DNA of 64,000 bases from Acidithiobacillus ferrianus. GTDB lineage: Bacteria > Pseudomonadota > Gammaproteobacteria > Acidithiobacillales > Acidithiobacillaceae. Position numbers and translations under genes: made by a program. The notes below the pieces were generated by a model. The model did no database searches, was not told where the DNA came from, and saw nothing but the letters and a program-made list of their open reading frames with translations. Shown here piece after piece: positions 48,201-54,964 of this stretch; position 1 is the first letter of the stretch; each line of letters opens with the position of its first letter. The stretch covers positions 124,001 to 188,000 of the forward strand of contig NZ_WNJL01000011.1 of NCBI RefSeq assembly GCF_010378095.1, read 5' to 3'.

Positions 48201-48557
48201 CGGCCCCCTTCCGCGCTGCATCCCACCATTCCGCTACACACCCCGCTGACCTTCGATCTGATCGACACCTGGAACGGGCGCAGTCTGGGGGGTTGCACCT
48301 ACCACGTCATGCACCCCGGCGGGCGCAATTCAGAGGTGTTCCCGGTCAATGCCTGGGAGGCGGAAGCGCGCCGACAAAGCCGCTTCACCACCATCGGTCA
48401 CCGTCAGGGTCCTCAGGCCGAGCCCAGGGTGCAAGGCCCCAGCGAGGGCTTCTTCGTGCCCACCGGCGGCGGTGAGCGCCACTGGAACACCCCTCACGCG
48501 GAAAATCAGCCAGACTATCCCCACACGCTCGACCTGCGCCTGACTCGCCCCATCTGA
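45204..48557 (+). CDS. Large transglutaminase-like protein (DUF2126)
   Basis: A 1117-residue protein. Residues 1-85 are the bacterial transglutaminase N-domain ([20 protein letters not shown]). The core has catalytic Cys in [21 protein letters not shown], His in [15 protein letters not shown] and Asp in LDPTSGL. From about residue 290 it is DUF2126 ([33 protein letters not shown]). ATG 45204 has AGAGGAG 7 bases upstream. It probably acts as a protease or amidase on the product of the ATP-grasp partner (inference). Confidence 0.93.
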   Translation: [1117 protein letters not shown]

Positions 48558-48595
48558 GCACCCCGGCGATCCTCCCGGAGGACAGGGAGGGTCTC

Positions 48596-49540
48596 TCAGC
48601 GCGCATTGCGGCGTTGATCCCTATCCCGCAACAACCGCACTTCCGCTTGCGCACCGAGATACACATAGAGGCCCAGCGCCACCATCAACGCGGCGGCGGC
48701 GAGCAATAAATCCACCGCCAGCCGCAGACGCCGCGGGTCATCGAGGGCGAACTTGAAAACCAGCATCAAACCTTCGATGGATACGGCAATCAGGATGGCG
48801 GCGATAAAGCGGGTCAGCGTTCGCCGAGTGGTGCTGTGGCGACGGATATCCTTGCGCAGCAACACCTCTTCCTCAAAGATCGTCTTCGCCAAATCAAACA
48901 CGGCAAGTGCCAGCGTGAACAGGATGGTCGCCTGAAACGGTGCGCTGAAATCTCCCAGAACGGCGACCGTCGACCAGACCGGCCCCAGCGCGATGACCGC
49001 GTGCAGACCGAGCGCCAGGCTCACCGCCAGCAACCCGAGCGAAAACAGCGCATAGAAAATCTTGAAATAAGGTTCAAAGCTGCGCCGGGTGTCATCCTCC
49101 TCCAGCAAGGCCAGTGCCCGATCCAGTTCGCTGTCGGCTACCACCATGCCGAACAGATGACCCGTTTCATCACGCACAGGGGTCGCGACGGTCACACAGA
49201 TGTGCGCATTGACCGAAGACAAGTACGGCTCGGTGAGGACTGGAGCGGTCGCCTCCCGCGCCAGCCGGTAGTAGGGCCGGTGGCTACGATCGGCACCATC
49301 GCCGGCTTGCCTCTCGCGCCGTCGTGATGCCCCTACATGGTCACCGATCTGTCGACCTTCGGCATCGAGCAGGTAACACAGGTCGAGAAAAGGATGACGG
49401 GCGATGAGACGGGCGAGGGTCCGCCGCTGACCTTCACCGTCCTGCGCAAACAGACGGGGAGTGGCCACGGCGTCGGCCACCCCTCCCAGCAACGCCGCAA
49501 GGTCAGTCCGTACTTCACGAAAATGCTCGAAGCGATTCAT
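48596..49540 (-). CDS. Cache/PDC-sensor membrane protein
   Basis: A 314-residue protein. Residues about 1-155 form a PDC (Cache) sensor domain with RHPFLDLCYLLDAEGRQIGDHV, RPYYRLAREA and VTVATPVRDETGHLFGMVVAD. It is followed by four hydrophobic segments and no kinase or chemotaxis output. No N-terminal membrane helix is seen before the Cache part, which is unusual since such sensors are normally periplasmic. ATG 49540 was chosen. Convergent with the transglutaminase gene and divergent from prkA. Its link to nitrogen is by position only. Confidence 0.7.
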   Translation of the reverse strand: MNRFEHFREVRTDLAALLGGVADAVATPRLFAQDGEGQRRTLARLIARHPFLDLCYLLDAEGRQIGDHVGASRRRERQAGDGADRSHRPYYRLAREATAPVLTEPYLSSVNAHICVTVATPVRDETGHLFGMVVADSELDRALALLEEDDTRRSFEPYFKIFYALFSLGLLAVSLALGLHAVIALGPVWSTVAVLGDFSAPFQATILFTLALAVFDLAKTIFEEEVLLRKDIRRHSTTRRTLTRFIAAILIAVSIEGLMLVFKFALDDPRRLRLAVDLLLAAAALMVALGLYVYLGAQAEVRLLRDRDQRRNAR

Positions 49541-49679
49541 AGGAAAGCCACCTGTCGGGTCGGAGTCCGAAAATACGCCGGAAATTCGCGTCATGAAAGG
49601 CTAGGCAAAGGACATGCCAGGCAAAACGACGCCACCGCCGCCGGCGCAGATTCCCGCCCGGATACCCCGCCCAAAAAGT

Positions 49680-49696
49680 TGGCACGCTTCCTGCTT
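49680..49696 (+). promoter_or_regulatory. Sigma-54 promoter of a candidate small RNA
   Basis: TGGCACGCTTCCTGCTT preceded by T: full -24 element and GG-N10-GC spacing, with one change in the -12. Start expected at about 49706. No open reading frame follows; a terminator ends 65 bases later. Confidence 0.75.
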
Positions 49697-49705
49697 GATG
49701 AATCC

Positions 49706-49771
49706 CGATCATGGTCATGTGATCACTCCTCCTCAAGTGGCTTCCAGGGCGGTTCCCTCCGCCCTTTTTTT
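49706..49771 (+). ncRNA. Candidate sigma-54-dependent small RNA
   Basis: About 66 nt between a sigma-54 promoter and a rho-independent terminator. Visible parts are a 5' hairpin GATCA/TGATC (49707-49711 with 49720-49724), an unpaired CTCCTCCT (49726-49733) and the terminator stem. The CU-rich stretch is complementary to strong ribosome-binding sites (AGGAGGAG), so base-pairing with target mRNAs is likely. The only ORF is three codons. Start and end are predicted from motifs. An untranslated leader of something lost is the alternative. Confidence 0.55.
49746..49771 (+). terminator. Rho-independent terminator of the candidate small RNA
   Basis: AGGGCGG (49746-49752) pairs with CCGCCCT (49759-49765) around a TTCCCT loop, followed by an unbroken run of Ts to 49771. 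Confidence 0.88.
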
Positions 49772-49895
49772 CGCCCATCCGGCCACCGCGCCCGTATCAC
49801 CGCAAAAACAAGCCATTCCCGACGAGCGGCACCACGCGACCGGGTGGACTTCGCCGTGAAAAAGCGGATAACCCCCTTGGCGAACCGCCCCGGAA

Positions 49896-49912
49896 TGCAC
49901 CATACTGGTGCG
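49896..49912. promoter_or_regulatory. NtrC-type operator upstream of prkA
   Basis: TGCACCATACTGGTGCG, near-perfect palindrome. The centre is about 96 bases upstream of the predicted prkA transcript start and about 200 bases downstream of the small-RNA promoter, so it could serve both. Confidence 0.8.
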
Positions 49913-49973
49913 CGAGACGCACTGTTTCAGCGCGCGAAGGGCGCAGACAGAGGTATTGGAAAGCCCAACCGCA

Positions 49974-49990
49974 TGGCACAGGAAATGCTT
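49974..49990 (+). promoter_or_regulatory. Sigma-54 promoter of prkA
   Basis: TGGCACAGGAAATGCTT: perfect -24, exact GG-N10-GC, one change in the -12. Start expected near 50000, about 95 bases before the ATG. Confidence 0.75.
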
Positions 49991-50094
49991 GATTATTGGT
50001 GAACCCGGAACGGCACTACCCGGTCCAAGCCGTTAAGGGTACATTAGTCTCACATGCCATAGATTGAACGCGGCAGTGCCGCAAGGAGTGGCAA

Positions 50095-52029
50095 ATGGCC
50101 TTATTCGACCGTTACCAAGCGCGTTTTCTGCAACGGCAGGAAGTCACCCTTTCCATTGACGCGTATCTTGATCTCTGCGCGAACGAGCCCATGGCGTACG
50201 CCACCGCCGCCGAACGGATGCTAGCCGCCATCGGCGAGCCGCAGGTGCTGGACACCCAGACAGATCCCCGACTCTCGCGCATCTTCATGAATCGCAAACT
50301 GCTGACCTACCCCGCCTTCAAAGACTTCTACGGTATTGAGGATGCGGTGGAAAATCTTGTTGCCTATTTCCGTCACGCGGCACAGGGACTGGAAGAGCGC
50401 AAACAGATTCTCTATCTGCTCGGTCCGGTAGGAGCCGCCAAGTCTTCTTTGGCGGAGCGCCTGAAGAGCCTGATGGAACAATATCCCATCTACTGCCTGG
50501 CCGCACACGGCCAGGTGTCGCCGCTCTTCGAATCCCCACTGGGACTTTTCGACCCCGACGAAGACGGTCCGGTGCTGGAGGATCGCTTCGGCATTCCGCG
50601 CCGCGCCCTCAGTGGCGTCATGTCTCCCTGGGCCGCCAAACGGCTGCGCGAGTTCGGCGGCGATATCCGCAAATTCACCATTCACCGCCTGATCCCTTCC
50701 CAACTGCACCAGATCGGCATCACCAAGGTGGAGCCGGGCGATGAAAACAATCAGGATATTTCCAGTCTGGTGGGCAAGGTGGATATCCGCAAGCTGGAGG
50801 ATTTCTCCCAGGACGATCCGGATGCCTATTCCTACGCCGGCGGCCTCAACGTCGCCACCCAAGGCGTGCTGGAGTTCGTCGAGATGTTCAAGGCGCCGAT
50901 CAAGATGCTGCATCCCTTGCTGACGGCGACCCAGGAAGGTACCTACAATGGCACCGAGGGCTTTGGCGCCCTGCCGTTCCAGGGCATCGTCCTCGCCCAC
51001 AGCAATGAGTCTGAATGGTCCGCCTTCCGCAACAACAAGCGGAACGAGGCCTTCCTCGACCGCGTTTATATCGTCAAAGTGCCCTATTGCCTGCGGGTAA
51101 CGGAAGAAACGCACATCTACCACAAGCTCCTCGAAAAGAGTGCGCTCAACACCGCGCCCTGCGCCCCCGATACCATGGACATGCTGGCACGTTTCTCCGT
51201 GCTGAGTCGCCTCAAGGAAACAGGCAACAGCAGCTTGTGGTCCAAGATGGAGGTTTACGACGGCAAATCCCTCAAGGACAAGGATCCCAAGGCCAAAAGC
51301 TTGCAGGAATACCGTGACGCCGCCGGGGTGGACGAAGGCATGGACGGTATTTCCACCCGTTTCGCCTACAAAATCCTATCGCGCACCTTCAACTACGACA
51401 GTGACGAGGTGGCGGCCAACCCGGTGCATCTCCTGCACGTGCTGGAAACGCAAATCCGCGCCGAGCAATTCCCGGCGGAAATCGAGTCCCGCTATCTCGC
51501 CTTTCTGAAGACCGAACTGGCGCCCCGCTATGCCGAGTTCCTGGGTCTGGAGATCCAGAAGGCCTACCTGGAAAGCTACGGCGATTACGGTCAGAACCTC
51601 TTCGACCGCTATATCCAATATGCCGACTTCTGGTTGCAGGACACGGAGTTCCGGGATCCCGACACGGGGCAGCTCATGGATCGCGGGCTTCTCAACGAAG
51701 AACTGGAAAAGATTGAAAAACCGGCGGGTATCGCCAACCCCAAGGATTTCCGCAACGAGGTGGTGAACTTCGTCCTGCGCGCCAAGGCGGCCAACGACGG
51801 CCTCAGTCCGGCATGGACGAGCTACGAGAAGCTGCGCGCCGTCATCGAGAAGAAAATGTTCGCCAACACGGAGGATTTGCTACCGGTCATTTCCTTTGGC
51901 AAGAAGAGTTCCTCCGATGATGAGCGCAAGCATCAGGATTTCGTCGCTCGAATGACCGCCAAGGGCTATACGGAAAAGCAGGTGCGCCTGCTGGTGGACT
52001 GGTACATGCGATACCGCAAACATCACTGA
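50095..52029 (+). CDS. prkA: Serine protein kinase PrkA (YeaG)
   Basis: AAA+-like Ser/Thr protein kinase of the PrkA family, known for roles in starvation. The 644-residue protein has the N-terminal AAA part with P-loop GPVGAAKSS at 110-118 (commonly GPVGGGKSS). It continues with YNGTEGFGALPFQGIVLAHS and NKRNEAFLDRVYIVKVPYCL and ends with a PrkA C-domain. ATG 50095 follows AAGGAG. E. coli yeaG is NtrC-controlled, which agrees with the NtrC operator and sigma-54 promoter here. An amtB gene separates it from its usual partner yeaH. Confidence 0.95.
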   Translation: MALFDRYQARFLQRQEVTLSIDAYLDLCANEPMAYATAAERMLAAIGEPQVLDTQTDPRLSRIFMNRKLLTYPAFKDFYGIEDAVENLVAYFRHAAQGLEERKQILYLLGPVGAAKSSLAERLKSLMEQYPIYCLAAHGQVSPLFESPLGLFDPDEDGPVLEDRFGIPRRALSGVMSPWAAKRLREFGGDIRKFTIHRLIPSQLHQIGITKVEPGDENNQDISSLVGKVDIRKLEDFSQDDPDAYSYAGGLNVATQGVLEFVEMFKAPIKMLHPLLTATQEGTYNGTEGFGALPFQGIVLAHSNESEWSAFRNNKRNEAFLDRVYIVKVPYCLRVTEETHIYHKLLEKSALNTAPCAPDTMDMLARFSVLSRLKETGNSSLWSKMEVYDGKSLKDKDPKAKSLQEYRDAAGVDEGMDGISTRFAYKILSRTFNYDSDEVAANPVHLLHVLETQIRAEQFPAEIESRYLAFLKTELAPRYAEFLGLEIQKAYLESYGDYGQNLFDRYIQYADFWLQDTEFRDPDTGQLMDRGLLNEELEKIEKPAGIANPKDFRNEVVNFVLRAKAANDGLSPAWTSYEKLRAVIEKKMFANTEDLLPVISFGKKSSSDDERKHQDFVARMTAKGYTEKQVRLLVDWYMRYRKHH

Positions 52030-52097
52030 AAGCCACCCTCGTGGTGCGCACCCTCCAGTGCCCGCGTCCGCGGGCACGCCTTGAGCGCCAGACGCAA

Positions 52098-52114
52098 TGC
52101 ACCATTTTGGTGCA
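52098..52114. promoter_or_regulatory. NtrC-type operator upstream of amtB1
   Basis: TGCACCATTTTGGTGCA, a perfect palindrome of the consensus. Its centre is about 98 bases upstream of the predicted transcript start. Confidence 0.85.
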
Positions 52115-52177
52115 ACCCCCTCTCCCAACGCCCCACCCCCCTCCAGATCTCCACAACGCCCCTTGTACGGATCAGGT

Positions 52178-52194
52178 TTGCACGGTTATTGCTT
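52178..52194 (+). promoter_or_regulatory. Sigma-54 promoter of amtB1
   Basis: TTGCACGGTTATTGCTT: matches TGGCACG-N4-TTGCT with a single change (first G to T). Start expected near 52204, about 60 bases before the ATG. Confidence 0.65.
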
Positions 52195-52262
52195 ACCCCA
52201 TCTCGAAGTAACGAAGCGAGGCAAACCGCCCCGTGATTTCATCGAGAAAAAGGAGCAACGAG

Positions 52263-53579
52263 ATGCAGAAGGGAGCGATACACCCATTTTCCGCGGGGGC
52301 ACCGTGGATCGGCATACTGTCCCTGCTGGCCAGTCCGCTGGCCCAGGCCGGCACCACCCCCTCTTTCAATGGCGGTGATACGGCGTGGATGCTGACCTCC
52401 ACCGCCCTGGTCCTGCTTATGACCGTGCCAGGATTGGCCCTTTTTTATGCGGGCATGGTACGCAAAAAAAACGTCCTCGCCACGGCAGCGCAGAGTTTCA
52501 GCATCACGGCATTGATTTCCGTACTGTGGATGATCCTCGGCTACTCCATCACCTTCACCTCGGGTAATGCCTTCATGGGTGGATGGAGCCGTCTTTTCCT
52601 CAACGGCATGGGCCTGGACTCCGCCAACGGTCTGGCCCCCACCATCCCGGAATCGGTCTATATGACCTTCCAGATGACTTTTGCCATCATCACCCCGGCA
52701 TTGATCGTCGGCGCCTTTGCCGAACGGATGAAGTTCTCCGCCCTGCTCTGGTTCACCGGTCTCTGGTCGTTGCTGGTCTATGCGCCCATCGCCCACATGG
52801 TCTGGGGTCCCGGTGGCTGGTTGAGCGTCGATGGCGTCCTCGACTATGCGGGTGGCACGGTGGTGCATATCGATGCCGGCATCGCCGGTCTGGTCGCGGC
52901 GCTGGTCATGGGCAAGCGAACTGGTTACCCCCACGATGCCATGCACCCCAACAATCTGATGTATACCCTCATCGGCGCTTCCCTGCTGTGGGTCGGCTGG
53001 TTCGGTTTCAATGCGGGTTCGGCGGTGGCGGCCAGTGACCGGGCCGGGATGGCTATGGCCACCACCCAGATCGCCACCGCGGTGGCGGCACTCTCGTGGA
53101 TGTTCGTGGAGTGGATGACGCGCGGCAAACCAACGGTGTTGGGCATGACTTCCGGCGCTGTGGCGGGCCTCGTCGCCATCACTCCCGCCTCGGGTTTTGT
53201 CGACCCCATGGGGGCCCTGTGGATTGGTATGGCGGCGGGGATCCTCTGTTTCTGGGCGTCGGTCCATCTGAAAAACCGGATGGGCTATGATGATTCCTTG
53301 GATGCCTTCGGTGTGCATGCCATTGGCGGCATCATCGGGGCGCTGCTCACCGGCGTCTTCGCGGTGCGGGCCATCGGCGGCACGGCGGGCGTACTGGAGG
53401 GCAACACCGGACAGTTCTTGACTCAAGCCACCGGTGTGGGGGTCACGATTCTCTACGATGCCATCGTCAGCTTTATCCTCCTCAAAGCCATCGACTGGAC
53501 CCTGGGTCTGCGTGTCAAGGAAGAGCAGGAACAGGAAGGACTCGATATCACCCAACATGGAGAGCAGGTGTACGAGTAA
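52263..53579 (+). CDS. amtB: Ammonium transporter Amt/AmtB (copy 1)
   Basis: Inner-membrane ammonium channel. The 438-residue protein has a cleavable-type signal sequence (ending SPLAQA), then 11 hydrophobic segments. Signature text is FNGGDTAWMLTSTALVLLMTVPGLALFYAGMVRKKN; DYAGGTVVHIDAGIAGLVAAL carries the first pore His (VHI), and DSLDAFGVHAIGGIIGALLTG the second. ATG 52263 follows AAGGAG. It sits between prkA and yeaH with its own NtrC operator. It belongs to the E. coli AmtB-like branch, unlike copies 2 and 3. Confidence 0.95.
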   Translation: MQKGAIHPFSAGAPWIGILSLLASPLAQAGTTPSFNGGDTAWMLTSTALVLLMTVPGLALFYAGMVRKKNVLATAAQSFSITALISVLWMILGYSITFTSGNAFMGGWSRLFLNGMGLDSANGLAPTIPESVYMTFQMTFAIITPALIVGAFAERMKFSALLWFTGLWSLLVYAPIAHMVWGPGGWLSVDGVLDYAGGTVVHIDAGIAGLVAALVMGKRTGYPHDAMHPNNLMYTLIGASLLWVGWFGFNAGSAVAASDRAGMAMATTQIATAVAALSWMFVEWMTRGKPTVLGMTSGAVAGLVAITPASGFVDPMGALWIGMAAGILCFWASVHLKNRMGYDDSLDAFGVHAIGGIIGALLTGVFAVRAIGGTAGVLEGNTGQFLTQATGVGVTILYDAIVSFILLKAIDWTLGLRVKEEQEQEGLDITQHGEQVYE

Positions 53580-53600
53580 GCAATCCGCACGCATCGCAAC

Positions 53601-53634
53601 CCTTCCCGCCATTATGGGTCATAATGGGGGAAGG
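53601..53634. repeat. Long inverted repeat between amtB1 and yeaH
   Basis: A 15-bp stem with one bulged G: CCTTCCC(g)CCATTATG pairs with CATAATGG GGGAAGG around a GGT loop. No T-tract follows. It lies 25 bases before the yeaH ATG, in the leader of yeaH-spoVR or between them and amtB1. A protein-binding site, mRNA-stabiliser or attenuator is possible. Confidence 0.6.
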
Positions 53635-53659
53635 CGTTGTCACTTTGGGGGAGTCTGCC

Positions 53660-54964
53660 ATGAGCACGATCATCGACCGGCGCAGTTCCGGAACCCGCTC
53701 CACGGCCAATCAGGACCGTCTGCAAAGACGCGTGCGCGCCCGACTCAGGGTCGCTGTCGAAAAGATGGCACGCTCCGGCTCCATCGAGGACCTGGCCAAC
53801 GCCGACCAACCCATTTCCATCCCTACCCGCGATTTGCATGAACCCAATTTTCGCCGTGACCTCAGCGATGCCCCCTGGGAGCGGGTATTGCCGGGAAACA
53901 AGGAATATCGCCGGGGTGACAGCATCAGCAAGCCCGAGGGGGGAGGTTCCGGCAAGGGCCGGGAGGGCTCCCCCGACGGGTTGGGAGAGGACGAAGTCGC
54001 CATCGTCCTCTCCGCTGACGAATTTCTCGATCTGCTTTTCGACGGCCTGGCGTTGCCCAATCTACGCAAAACCGCGCAGGGGGACATCCACGCGGAGCAA
54101 TGGCGCCGGGCCGGTTTTATCAAGGATGGCAGCCCCTCCCGGATGCATGTCGGGCGCACCATGCGGGCCGCGCGCGCGCGTCGCCTCGCCTTGCGGGCCG
54201 GCAAGCGTCGTGAATTGCAGGACCTGCTGGATGCCCGCGGCATCTTGCAGGAGGAAATTCAGGACCGCATGGCGCGGGGACAGGATGTCTCCGTGGAACA
54301 GGGGCGGATCGACGAACTGGATCGCCAGATCGCCGCCCTGGAGCGCAAGATCAAGGCCATCCCCTTCATCGACGAGGCCGACTTGCGTTTTGCCCATATC
54401 GATCAGCAGCCCCATCCCATCACCAATGCGGTCATGTTCTGCGTCATGGACGTGTCGGGCAGCATGGGCGAGAAGGAGAAGGATCTGGCCAAACGCTTCT
54501 TCCTGCTGCTCTATCTCTTCCTGCGTCGCCACTATCAAGCCGTGCAGATCGTTTTCATCAAACACCACAGCACCGCCTCGGAATGCAGCGAACAGGCCTT
54601 TTTCGGGGCCAGGGAGGGGGGAGGTACGCTGGTCTCCCCCGCCATCGTCCTGACGGAAGAGATCATGCAGCAACGTTTTCCGCCGGATCGCTGGAATATC
54701 TATCTGGCGCAGGTTTCCGACGGAGACAATTATTTCGCCGACAACGCGGTGGTGGGAGAGCATCTCACGAGTCTGCTGCCGCAGTTGCGCAACCTCTTCT
54801 ACCTGGAGGTCAACCGCGACAGCGAAAGCGACCTGCTGCAACTCTATGAGGCCATCGCCCAGAATTTTCCGGAACTGATCACCGCCCGCGCCAGCGAGCG
54901 GGAAGATATCTATCCGCTCTTTCGTGCCCTCTTTGCCACCGAGGAGATACCGAGCCATGTCTAA
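53660..54964 (+). CDS. yeaH: YeaH-like protein (DUF444, von Willebrand-A-like)
   Basis: A 434-residue protein of the YeaH/YhbH family, partner of PrkA. The N-terminal third is basic with a Gly/Ser-rich linker (EGGGSGKGREGS). A VWA-type domain has the MIDAS motif DVSGSMG near residue 263. ATG 53660 lies behind GGGGGAG. It overlaps spoVR by 8 bases. The prkA-yeaH-spoVR trio is conserved and linked to nitrogen starvation in E. coli. Confidence 0.93.
   Translation: MSTIIDRRSSGTRSTANQDRLQRRVRARLRVAVEKMARSGSIEDLANADQPISIPTRDLHEPNFRRDLSDAPWERVLPGNKEYRRGDSISKPEGGGSGKGREGSPDGLGEDEVAIVLSADEFLDLLFDGLALPNLRKTAQGDIHAEQWRRAGFIKDGSPSRMHVGRTMRAARARRLALRAGKRRELQDLLDARGILQEEIQDRMARGQDVSVEQGRIDELDRQIAALERKIKAIPFIDEADLRFAHIDQQPHPITNAVMFCVMDVSGSMGEKEKDLAKRFFLLLYLFLRRHYQAVQIVFIKHHSTASECSEQAFFGAREGGGTLVSPAIVLTEEIMQQRFPPDRWNIYLAQVSDGDNYFADNAVVGEHLTSLLPQLRNLFYLEVNRDSESDLLQLYEAIAQNFPELITARASEREDIYPLFRALFATEEIPSHV

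Larger units (their letters stand above)
49541..50094. other. Long regulatory intergenic region before prkA
   Basis: No protein gene supported across 554 bases. It holds a sigma-54 promoter with a candidate small RNA (49680-49771), an NtrC-type operator (49896) and a second sigma-54 promoter (49974) for prkA. Confidence 0.75.

Noticed and set aside
48558..48595. Terminator between the transglutaminase and Cache genes
   Set aside because: Only a short GC-rich self-complementary stretch without a T-run; too weak to list.
52239..53612. 457-codon minus-strand frame opposite amtB1
   Set aside because: His/Gly/Asp-rich translation typical of antisense reading of a membrane protein gene.
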